From an uncultured bacterium (GTDB lineage: Bacteria > Bacteroidota > Ignavibacteria > Ignavibacteriales > Melioribacteraceae), in NCBI GenBank assembly GCA_937936675.1, contig CALDDL010000323.1, positions 1 to 5,650 on the forward strand: a stretch of DNA of 5,650 bases, read 5' to 3'. A program made the translations under genes and the position numbers. Of this stretch, positions 1 through 5,650 are shown one piece after another (within the stretch, counting starts at the first letter, position 1; each line of letters opens with the position of its first letter). The notes under the pieces are model-generated. The model was not told where the DNA came from. It did no database searches and was given only the letters and a program-made list of their open reading frames with translations.

Positions 1-321
1 ATATTCAAAAAGATCTCTTAAGGTTGACTCACGAAAAGCCAGATTTATAATAGTGCAATCGCTATCTTCCGATTGCTTATAATAATGAATATCATGCTTG
101 CGTATAAAGACTAAAGAACCTTCGCTTAATTTTTGCTGCTTATCGTTAATTACGTGAATTACTTCACCGCTTACAACTAAGAATAATTCATAAAAATTAT
201 GTGTATGAATAGTCGTTATACTTTTCAAAGATTTATGAAATGCGTAGTGAATTTCGGTTTCGCGGTCGATTAAATCTTCGGAATATAGCTTGATCGATTT
301 TAGTTTTGTTTTTGTGCTCAT
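1..321 (-). CDS. AraC-family transcriptional regulator, N-terminal cupin part (partial, continues past left edge)
   Basis: Reading the minus strand from an ATG at 319-321 gives 107 codons open to the window edge. The translation begins MSTKTKLKSIKLYSED and carries a cupin-type sensing domain: an HxHxxxE pattern (His39, His41, Glu45), then a beta-rich run SGEVIHVIND, then GSLVFIRKHDIHYY with His79. This is the N-terminal effector domain of AraC-type regulators, closest in my recollection to ChbR-like proteins that respond to oligosaccharides; the AraC helix-turn-helix half would lie to the left and is not visible. The gene is divergent from the glycyl radical enzyme with 77 bases between them, the usual arrangement for a local regulator, so it probably controls that operon in response to a sugar. 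No Shine-Dalgarno sequence is seen before the ATG. A lone cupin protein is the alternative, because the DNA-binding domain is out of view. Confidence 0.8.
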   Translation of the reverse strand, partial: MSTKTKLKSIKLYSEDLIDRETEIHYAFHKSLKSITTIHTHNFYELFLVVSGEVIHVINDKQQKLSEGSLVFIRKHDIHYYKQSEDSDCTIINLAFRESTLRDLFEY

Positions 322-398
322 AATTATTACGATATATCAATATATTACAAGTTTAGAATCATTAAAAGACAAGATTTAGTTATGTTTATTCGATATTT
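322..398. promoter_or_regulatory. Divergent intergenic control region between the AraC-type regulator and the glycyl radical enzyme operon
   Basis: These 77 very AT-rich bases must hold the promoters for both divergent genes if each is transcribed from here. A perfect 8-base palindrome, gatatatc, lies at 331-338 beside the regulator start and could be part of an operator, although such AT-rich palindromes arise easily by chance. Weak matches to the Bacteroidota -7 element TAnnTTTG occur at 377-384 on the plus strand (TAGTTATG) and at 348-355 on the minus strand (TAAACTTG), each with one mismatch, but I see no convincingly spaced -33 element for either. Neither start has a purine-rich Shine-Dalgarno sequence. 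The role as a control region follows from position; the individual motifs are weak. Confidence 0.45.
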
Positions 399-2681
399 AT
401 GACATACAATATAAACGAAATTAAACAAATATCAATAGAAACGAAAATGAAAGATTATAGCAAAGAACTAAAAATAACGGAAGTATATAAAGCGTATAAA
501 GACGCTCATCCTGCAATTAAAGAAGCGATGTGCCTAAAAGCAGAATACCCTGCATATTTCACTCCGATTCAAGACGGAGACCTTTTTGCCGGAAGACTAA
601 AGCAAGGAAGAGTCGGTTTTACTATCGATGAATGGGGACCTACCGCATTCGCATATTACTGCCAATTTGAAGAGATCGAAAATGATTTGAAGACTTATGA
701 CTATCCAGCCGAAGAAAAAGCGAAAATAGAAGAGATGCTGAAATTTTGGGAGACGGAAGATACATCAAATAAGATAAGAAAAGAATATCCCCCGCTTATG
801 GCTCAATATCTATTCTCCGATGATTGGATGAATACAAGCGGAATAGCTTTCCCTCTATACCGTTTAACGGGCAGCACTCCTAATTTCAAAAAACTTTTAG
901 ACCTCGGTATCCCAGGTATATATAAAGAGATTGAAGAACTTAAAGCTACCGCTGAATTCGATGGAAGAGACGTTCAATTTTATGAAGGGATGAAAATTGC
1001 AATTGACGTACTTGCGGATGTTTGTTTATACTATGAGAAAGAGATTCGTCTCTTGGCTGAAATCTCTACAATCGATGAGAAAAAAGAAGAGCTGAATAAA
1101 ATTGCAGATACATTACATATAATAACAATTTCAAAACCTCGCACATTTAGAGAAGCGATTCAGCTATTCTGGATTTATACTTATGTAGCCGATATCCGTA
1201 ACTATGGAAGAATGGATATCTATATGGGAGATTTTTTGGTAAACGATCTCAATGCCGGAATTATTGATGAAGACGAGGCACTCAAATATTTGCAATCGCT
1301 ATGGCAATTAATGGCAGACCGTAATACAGTAGTTCATAACCGTGTAATTATAGGCGGCAAATCAAGACCGAACGAAGCGAATGCCGATAGATTCGCTTTA
1401 CTTGCAATGGAAGCTACACGTACGGTTAAGGAGATCGAGCCGCAATTATCTCTACGGTTTTATGAAGGGATGAATCCCGCACTATTCGAGAAGGCACTTG
1501 ACGTAATAGGAGGTGGAGCCACTTATCCTATTCTTTATAATGATGATATAAATATCAATTCGATCAATAATGCATTCGGTTTTTCTATTAAAGAAGCCGA
1601 GCGATATTTCACTCCTTATGGCTGCGGTGAATTTATTTTGGAAGGACGAAGTTTCGGAACACCAAGCGGTGTAATTAACCTGCTAAAAGCTCTTGAAGTA
1701 ACCCTAAGAAACGGAGTTGATCCCGTAACAGGTAAAGTGATCGGATTGCAATTAGGTAATTTTGAAGATTTCCATTCATTTGATGACTTAATGAATGCGT
1801 ATAAAAAGCAAGTAGAGTTCTTCGTTTCTTTGCTTGCAGAACAGGAAGTATTAGAATATAAAATTTGCGGTGAAGAGGCTCCTTTCCTATATAATAGTCT
1901 TCTTTATGATGACTGTATGGCAAAAGGGAAAGGGATGTTTGCCGGCGGAATTAAATACTTAGGTGGAACCCTCGAGACCTACGGTAATACAAATACCGCC
2001 GACAGCCTCACTGCCATTAAAGAATTAATTTATGAAAGAAAATTAATCTCTAAAAAAGAACTATTAGATGCATTAGATAATAATTTTGCAGGATACGAGA
2101 ATATCCAACTTAAGCTCGCTAATGCACCGAAGTATGGCAACGATAATGAAATAGCCGATTCGATGTTAGAAAGAGTTCATAATCATGTATGTAATTTCGT
2201 GAAGAATCAAGCCGATCGAGTAGGTCTCCATTCTTATCTGGTTGTTATAATTAATAATAGTGCCAATACATTAATGGGACGTTCTACTCACGCCTCTGCC
2301 GATGGACGGAAAGCATTTGAACACATGAATAACGGAAATGCTCCATCGGGCGGAAACGATAAAGAAGGCGTTACGGCAATGCTTAATTCAATTGCTAAAC
2401 CTAGCACTTCTATACATGCGGGTTCGGTTCAGAATATGAAATTCAGTCCCGAACTATTCTTTGAAAGAAGAGATATAATTAAGTCGCTTCTAAAAACATA
2501 TTTTGATAAAGGCGGCTCGCAGGCAATGATTACAGTGCTAAACCGTGGCGACTTGGAGAATGCTCTAGTTGAACCGGAAAAATATCGAAATCTATTTGTA
2601 CGTGTCGGCGGATTCTCCGCTCGATTTGTGGAACTATCCACCGAAGTGCAAAAAGATATTCTAAGCAGAACACTTTATTAG
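399..2681 (+). CDS. Glycyl radical enzyme of the PFL-like / GRE eliminase (dehydratase or lyase) group, substrate unknown
   Basis: This is a complete 760-residue cytoplasmic enzyme that stores a radical on a backbone glycine and uses it, via a cysteine thiyl, to break a substrate bond under anoxic conditions. The PFL domain fills roughly residues 10-630. Landmarks are GRMDIYM (270-276), the active-site loop YGCGE with catalytic Cys409 and the presumed base Glu411, and INLLKALEVTLRNGVDP (426-442). The C-terminal glycine radical domain has GNAPSGGNDKEGVTAMLNS (646-664) and RVGGFSA (735-741) with radical Gly738. Pyruvate formate-lyase has two adjacent cysteines; only one is present here, so that function is excluded. 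Cys-x-Glu is the pattern of diol dehydratases, choline lyase and hydroxyproline dehydratase, but those usually read GCVEP. The length is short for the family (about 780-850), and no microcompartment-targeting extension is seen. ATG 399 is the first in-frame start after a stop at 363-365. The activase gene follows after one base. The substrate is not assignable; the sugar context suggests a polyol or sugar derivative. Confidence 0.9.
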   Translation: MTYNINEIKQISIETKMKDYSKELKITEVYKAYKDAHPAIKEAMCLKAEYPAYFTPIQDGDLFAGRLKQGRVGFTIDEWGPTAFAYYCQFEEIENDLKTYDYPAEEKAKIEEMLKFWETEDTSNKIRKEYPPLMAQYLFSDDWMNTSGIAFPLYRLTGSTPNFKKLLDLGIPGIYKEIEELKATAEFDGRDVQFYEGMKIAIDVLADVCLYYEKEIRLLAEISTIDEKKEELNKIADTLHIITISKPRTFREAIQLFWIYTYVADIRNYGRMDIYMGDFLVNDLNAGIIDEDEALKYLQSLWQLMADRNTVVHNRVIIGGKSRPNEANADRFALLAMEATRTVKEIEPQLSLRFYEGMNPALFEKALDVIGGGATYPILYNDDININSINNAFGFSIKEAERYFTPYGCGEFILEGRSFGTPSGVINLLKALEVTLRNGVDPVTGKVIGLQLGNFEDFHSFDDLMNAYKKQVEFFVSLLAEQEVLEYKICGEEAPFLYNSLLYDDCMAKGKGMFAGGIKYLGGTLETYGNTNTADSLTAIKELIYERKLISKKELLDALDNNFAGYENIQLKLANAPKYGNDNEIADSMLERVHNHVCNFVKNQADRVGLHSYLVVIINNSANTLMGRSTHASADGRKAFEHMNNGNAPSGGNDKEGVTAMLNSIAKPSTSIHAGSVQNMKFSPELFFERRDIIKSLLKTYFDKGGSQAMITVLNRGDLENALVEPEKYRNLFVRVGGFSARFVELSTEVQKDILSRTLY

Positions 2682-2682
2682 C

Positions 2683-3591
2683 ATGAACGATTCAGGAATT
2701 ATTGTTGATATACAACGCTTTTCGATTCATGATGGACCCGGGATAAGGACTACTGTTTTTCTTAAAGGATGTCCGCTTAATTGCAAATGGTGTCATAATC
2801 CCGAAGCGATAGCTTATAAACCGCAGCTTTCGTTCAATCAAGAAAAATGTCTTAACTGCTTCGCATGCGTATCGGTCTGCCCTACCGGTGCGCATTTTAT
2901 TAAAGATAATAAACATGAAATAGATTTTACTTTATGTCAGCTCTCCGGAGACTGCGTTCCTGCTTGTCCAAACGAAGCTCTTTCTATTACAGGAAAAGTA
3001 AACTCGGTAGAACAAGTAATAGAATTAATTCTTAAGGATAAAGATTATTATATAAATTCGGGAGGCGGAGTAACAATATCGGGCGGCGAACCGATGACTC
3101 AATTCCAATTTACAAAACAGATATTAAAAGCATGCAAAGATAATTCTATTCATACTATACTCGATACATGCGGACATGCGCCATCGGAAAAATATCTAGA
3201 GATACTTCCGCTTGTTGATCTCTTTCTTTATGACTATAAAGAGAGTGATTATGATAAGCATAAAGAATATACCGGCGTTTATAATGATCTGATTCAGAAG
3301 AATTTTAATATGCTTTATGGAGCGGGAGCTAAAATAATTTTACGCTGTCCTATTGTTCCGGGGATTAATGATACCGATAAGCATTTCGAAGCAATCTGTA
3401 ATCTATATAAAGATTATCCTAAGTTATTGGGAATCGAGATAATGCCCTATCATAATATTGGTTTGGATAAGGCAAGGAAGATCGGCGCAGAAGGACAGTT
3501 TATTTCGATTGATACTACTGATAAAGAGAAGAGCAGAGAATGGATCTCCGCTCTTAATGAATTAGGTTGTACAAATATCAGATTGGGATAA
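2683..3591 (+). CDS. Glycyl radical enzyme activating enzyme (radical SAM, with ferredoxin-like insert)
   Basis: This 302-residue protein would install the glycyl radical on the upstream enzyme by reductive cleavage of S-adenosylmethionine. The family signature HDGPGIRTTVFLKGC is followed by CxxxCxxC (Cys30, Cys34, Cys37), which holds the SAM-binding [4Fe-4S] cluster. A ferredoxin-like insert spans about residues 54-100, with CxxCxxCxxxCP at Cys56/59/62/66 and a second set at Cys85/91/95. Further motifs are SGGGVTISGGEP (126-137), contacting SAM, DYK (184-186) and RCPIVPGIND (221-230). Length is normal for the GRE activases with two extra clusters. The second auxiliary set shows only three cysteines, with Ser88 where a fourth would be expected. 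The start lies one base after the GRE stop, so the two form one operon and are probably translated together; no Shine-Dalgarno sequence is visible. GRE activases normally act on the neighbouring enzyme, so pairing is near certain even though the reaction is not known. Confidence 0.93.
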   Translation: MNDSGIIVDIQRFSIHDGPGIRTTVFLKGCPLNCKWCHNPEAIAYKPQLSFNQEKCLNCFACVSVCPTGAHFIKDNKHEIDFTLCQLSGDCVPACPNEALSITGKVNSVEQVIELILKDKDYYINSGGGVTISGGEPMTQFQFTKQILKACKDNSIHTILDTCGHAPSEKYLEILPLVDLFLYDYKESDYDKHKEYTGVYNDLIQKNFNMLYGAGAKIILRCPIVPGINDTDKHFEAICNLYKDYPKLLGIEIMPYHNIGLDKARKIGAEGQFISIDTTDKEKSREWISALNELGCTNIRLG

Positions 3592-3597
3592 ATATTA

Positions 3598-4590
3598 CTA
3601 AGGAATAAATCCTTTCGAGTTTGCTATTCCATAATTAATCGCATCAATCACAACCACCATATCGATATAACCTTCATTAAAAGTACTGAACGGTTTTTTC
3701 TTTTTAGTAATTGCATTATAGAAATCTGTAAACTCTTCATAATATCCAAAGCTTTCATTATATTCAAAAACCTCATCGGGCATATCTTCTTTCTTAACAG
3801 TAATTTTATTGGTGCAAAGCTCTATCGTTCCTTTAGTACCAAATATTAAAAGTTGGTCTTCCCAATGCCCTTTGACAGAGAAATAGATATTATAAACGCC
3901 ATTAACTCCGGTGAGCATCTCGAAACTAAATGACATCGTATCATACTCACCGATTTTTGAATTTATTGATTTAATATATGAAGTTCCGTTATCGATTTCG
4001 CCGAATAAGTAACGCACAGCGGCAATATTATGAACGCCAGCATCGAGTACGAATCCGCCCGGATATTTATTTTCTTGACGCCATTTAGTTTGCGCATATT
4101 CATTTTTCTTAGTTACGTTATAGTAGAGATTCCAATTGAATGCAAATACTTTTCCGATCTTTCCTTTTTTGATTAATTCCTTTGCTGAACGGAATACCTG
4201 TTTATATCTAAAATTTTCTGCAAGAAGTGCCGTAACGTTATATTTTTTTTCTGCTTCTAATAATTGTTTTCCTTCTTTAATCGAAGCGGCAAGCGGCTTT
4301 TCTAAGAATACATGTTTACCGGCTTTGAATGAAGCCATTGTAACTTCATGATTCAATTCAATCGGCAGAGCAATATCCACGGCTTCGATATCGGCTTCTT
4401 TGAGCATTTTTTTATAATCGGTATAAACCGGAACGTTACCGACTAAAGCTGAAAAATCTTTCCCCTTCTTTTCGGTATGGTTGCACACAGCGGTAATCTC
4501 GAACTTATCACTTAATTTATAAAGTGCCGGAAGATGTAAGTTCTTAGCCGCTAATCCTGTCCCTATAATTCCGAGTTTAATTTTTTTCAT
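3598..4590 (-). CDS. Gfo/Idh/MocA-family NAD(P)-dependent oxidoreductase
   Basis: This 330-residue cytoplasmic dehydrogenase has an N-terminal Rossmann fold that begins KLGIIGTGLAAKN, the dinucleotide-binding glycine loop, and carries the family EKP motif in VFLEKPLAAS (Glu97, Lys98, Pro99). The C-terminal substrate domain contains GGFVLDAGVHN with Asp183 and His187, matching the conserved D-x-G-x-H catalytic region. Family members oxidise or reduce sugars, inositols and sugar acids, including glucose-fructose oxidoreductase, inositol 2-dehydrogenase and 1,5-anhydrofructose reductase; the substrate cannot be read here. There is no Tat or Sec signal. An ATG two codons upstream (4594-4596) would give 332 residues, but AAGGAG directly abuts it, whereas it sits six bases before the ATG at 4588-4590, so the latter is preferred. 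The gene overlaps the end of the GH92 mannosidase by 14 bases, so the two are co-transcribed and the substrate is probably related to the released sugar. It converges on the activase gene with six bases between. Confidence 0.88.
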   Translation of the reverse strand: MKKIKLGIIGTGLAAKNLHLPALYKLSDKFEITAVCNHTEKKGKDFSALVGNVPVYTDYKKMLKEADIEAVDIALPIELNHEVTMASFKAGKHVFLEKPLAASIKEGKQLLEAEKKYNVTALLAENFRYKQVFRSAKELIKKGKIGKVFAFNWNLYYNVTKKNEYAQTKWRQENKYPGGFVLDAGVHNIAAVRYLFGEIDNGTSYIKSINSKIGEYDTMSFSFEMLTGVNGVYNIYFSVKGHWEDQLLIFGTKGTIELCTNKITVKKEDMPDEVFEYNESFGYYEEFTDFYNAITKKKKPFSTFNEGYIDMVVVIDAINYGIANSKGFIP

Positions 4591-5650
4591 CTTCATCTCC
4601 TTTTATTATATCAAAATGATTGATAAAATTTTTGTACTTCTTTCCGTTTACGATTATCTCATTCGGTATTTTACTTTTTTCTATTGTGATTATTTTATCT
4701 TCGATTGTGAGAGTGATCTTATTGAATAACGGAATTCCGATTGAATAATTTTCTGAAGCAGTTAGATCGGGATAAAAACCGAGAGCAGAAAAAATAAACC
4801 ATGCGGAAGTGGCACCGCAATCGTCATTGCCCGGAAGTCCGGCATCATCAATACCGAAATCATTCTCCATAATCTCTTTGACTAATCGAGGTGTATTATG
4901 TTCATAACCCTTCACATAATTAAATAGATAAGGATAAGCGAAATCGGGCTCGTTATTAATTGTAAACTGATCATTCCTGAAACACTCGAGCAGTTTTTCT
5001 GCGAATGCTTTATCACCGCCAAATAGTTCAATTAAACCGGGGATATCAAAAGGTACAAACCAAGAATAGTTCCATGCGTTTCCTTCGACATAACCGGGAC
5101 CGCCCGAACCTTCCCAATCGGTAGAACCGACACTCAAAAATGGATCAAACGGTTCGAGCCAATTGCCATTCTTTAATCGTGGACGTGCAAATTTCGTGGT
5201 CGTATCAATTATGTTTTTATACTTCATCGAACGTTCTAAAAATTCTTCGGCTACTTCTTCATTACCTATTTTATTAGCGAACTGCGAGATCGACCAATCG
5301 GATAAATTATATTCTAAGTTAGTTGAGACCGGACCCCATACCCACCAGTCATCATTTATATCCTGCTCAAAAGGGATATAACCATATTCAAGAAACTGAT
5401 GATAACCGGCTCTAATTGGAGGAGCATTCTCTCCCTTCTTCAGCATCGCCGGCTTTAGCATTGCTTCGAGTGCGAGTTTGGAATCGAATTCCCTTATCCC
5501 CTTTATATAGCTATCGGCAATAACGATCGAGGCAGGATCACCAACCATCATATATGTTTCTTTAGAAAGCAAATCCCATTTAGGAAGATAACCTCCCTCT
5601 TTATACATTCCCAACATTGAATTAATCATATCCAATTGAATCTCGGGATA
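4577..5650 (-). CDS. Glycoside hydrolase family 92 alpha-mannosidase, C-terminal half (partial, 5' end past right edge)
   Basis: The frame is open to the window edge and gives 357 residues beginning YPEIQLDMINSMLGMYKEGG, so the TTG or ATG codons near 5627-5635 are internal and not the start. Family GH92 enzymes are calcium-dependent exo-alpha-mannosidases that trim mannose from N-glycans and mannans, usually in the periplasm or outside the cell. Recognisable family blocks are VSTNLEYNLSDW, GSGGPGYVEGNAWNYSW with the probable acid Glu189, NEPDFAYPYLFNY, and GNDDCGATSAWFIFSALGFYP (274-294), whose Asp277 is a probable part of the base site. Family members are about 700-780 residues, so roughly half is missing to the right, including any signal peptide. 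The C-terminus is compact: it stops soon after VNGKKYKNFINHFDIIKG, where relatives usually continue with a final beta-strand. The linkage cleaved (1,2, 1,3, 1,4 or 1,6) cannot be judged. The stop overlaps the downstream oxidoreductase start. Confidence 0.92.
   Translation of the reverse strand, partial: YPEIQLDMINSMLGMYKEGGYLPKWDLLSKETYMMVGDPASIVIADSYIKGIREFDSKLALEAMLKPAMLKKGENAPPIRAGYHQFLEYGYIPFEQDINDDWWVWGPVSTNLEYNLSDWSISQFANKIGNEEVAEEFLERSMKYKNIIDTTTKFARPRLKNGNWLEPFDPFLSVGSTDWEGSGGPGYVEGNAWNYSWFVPFDIPGLIELFGGDKAFAEKLLECFRNDQFTINNEPDFAYPYLFNYVKGYEHNTPRLVKEIMENDFGIDDAGLPGNDDCGATSAWFIFSALGFYPDLTASENYSIGIPLFNKITLTIEDKIITIEKSKIPNEIIVNGKKYKNFINHFDIIKGDEDEKN
4597..4604 (-). promoter_or_regulatory. 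Shine-Dalgarno sequence (AAAAGGAG) of the Gfo/Idh/MocA oxidoreductase gene
   Basis: On the minus strand the sequence reads AAAAGGAG, then ATGAAG, then ATG. The purine-rich site touches the first ATG, which would be too close for initiation, and stands six bases from the second, a normal spacing. It therefore favours the start at 4588-4590. It lies inside the last codons of the GH92 gene, which suits translational coupling. It is the only clear Shine-Dalgarno sequence in the window. Confidence 0.7.

Noticed and set aside
1614..1632. Assignment of the GRE as pyruvate formate-lyase
   Set aside because: PFL requires two adjacent active-site cysteines; here there is a single Cys409 preceded by Gly and followed by Gly-Glu, the eliminase-type arrangement.
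1675..1923. Open frames antisense to the GRE (1675-1923, 2429-2641) and antisense to the activase (2692-2916)
   Set aside because: They lie wholly within strongly conserved coding sequence on the other strand, show no recognisable domain and have no ribosome site; they are shadows of the real genes.
3600..3614. Inverted repeat AAGGA-ataaa-TCCTT at the convergent junction, as a possible bidirectional terminator
   Set aside because: The stem is only five base pairs, AT-containing, lies within the oxidoreductase coding end and has no T tract on either side; chance is a sufficient explanation.
4136..4351. Plus-strand open frames inside the oxidoreductase (4136-4351) and the GH92 gene (5163-5381)
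   Set aside because: Both are antisense to well-supported family proteins with no independent sign of coding.
5627..5635. A start codon for the GH92 gene inside the window (TTG at 5633-5635 or ATG at 5627-5629)
   Set aside because: The frame stays open to base 5650 and the upstream residues YPEIQL fit the family, so these codons are internal to a longer gene.
1..5650. tRNA, rRNA, CRISPR array, insertion sequence, riboswitch or phage features
   Set aside because: Nothing in the sequence supports any of these; genes occupy nearly all of the window and no repeated units or transposase-like sequence were seen.

Overview
The window is an AT-rich bacterial segment with five genes packed almost without gaps. 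It reads as part of a sugar- or glycan-use locus of an anaerobe (or facultative anaerobe), because it carries an oxygen-sensitive glycyl radical enzyme (GRE) with its activase, next to a glycoside hydrolase family 92 (GH92) alpha-mannosidase. Base composition, GH92 and mostly absent Shine-Dalgarno sequences fit the Bacteroidota/Ignavibacteriota side of the tree. That assignment is an inference from style, not from a marker gene.

Layout. Bases 1-321 (minus strand) hold the first 107 codons of an AraC-type regulator with a sugar-sensing cupin domain; its DNA-binding half lies beyond the left edge. A 77-base divergent intergenic region (322-398) separates it from a plus-strand pair: a 760-residue GRE (399-2681) and, one base later, its radical-SAM activating enzyme (2683-3591). 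Six bases further on, a convergent minus-strand pair begins. Read in its own direction, the pair is a GH92 alpha-mannosidase (4577-5650, C-terminal half, cut at the right edge) followed by an overlapping Gfo/Idh/MocA-family NAD(P)-dependent oxidoreductase (3598-4590).

How they may work together. GH92 enzymes remove alpha-linked mannose from glycans, Gfo/Idh/MocA proteins oxidise or reduce sugars and cyclitols, and GREs of this shape break C-O, C-N or C-S bonds by radical chemistry. The regulator probably senses a sugar and controls at least the divergent GRE pair. The GRE has the catalytic Cys and Glu of the eliminase/dehydratase branch, but in a GCGE setting instead of the usual GCVEP, and it is clearly not a pyruvate formate-lyase. 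Its substrate cannot be assigned. The most interesting possibility is an anaerobic, radical-based step in the use of a sugar derivative. The two gene pairs lie on opposite strands, so the link between them is by proximity only.
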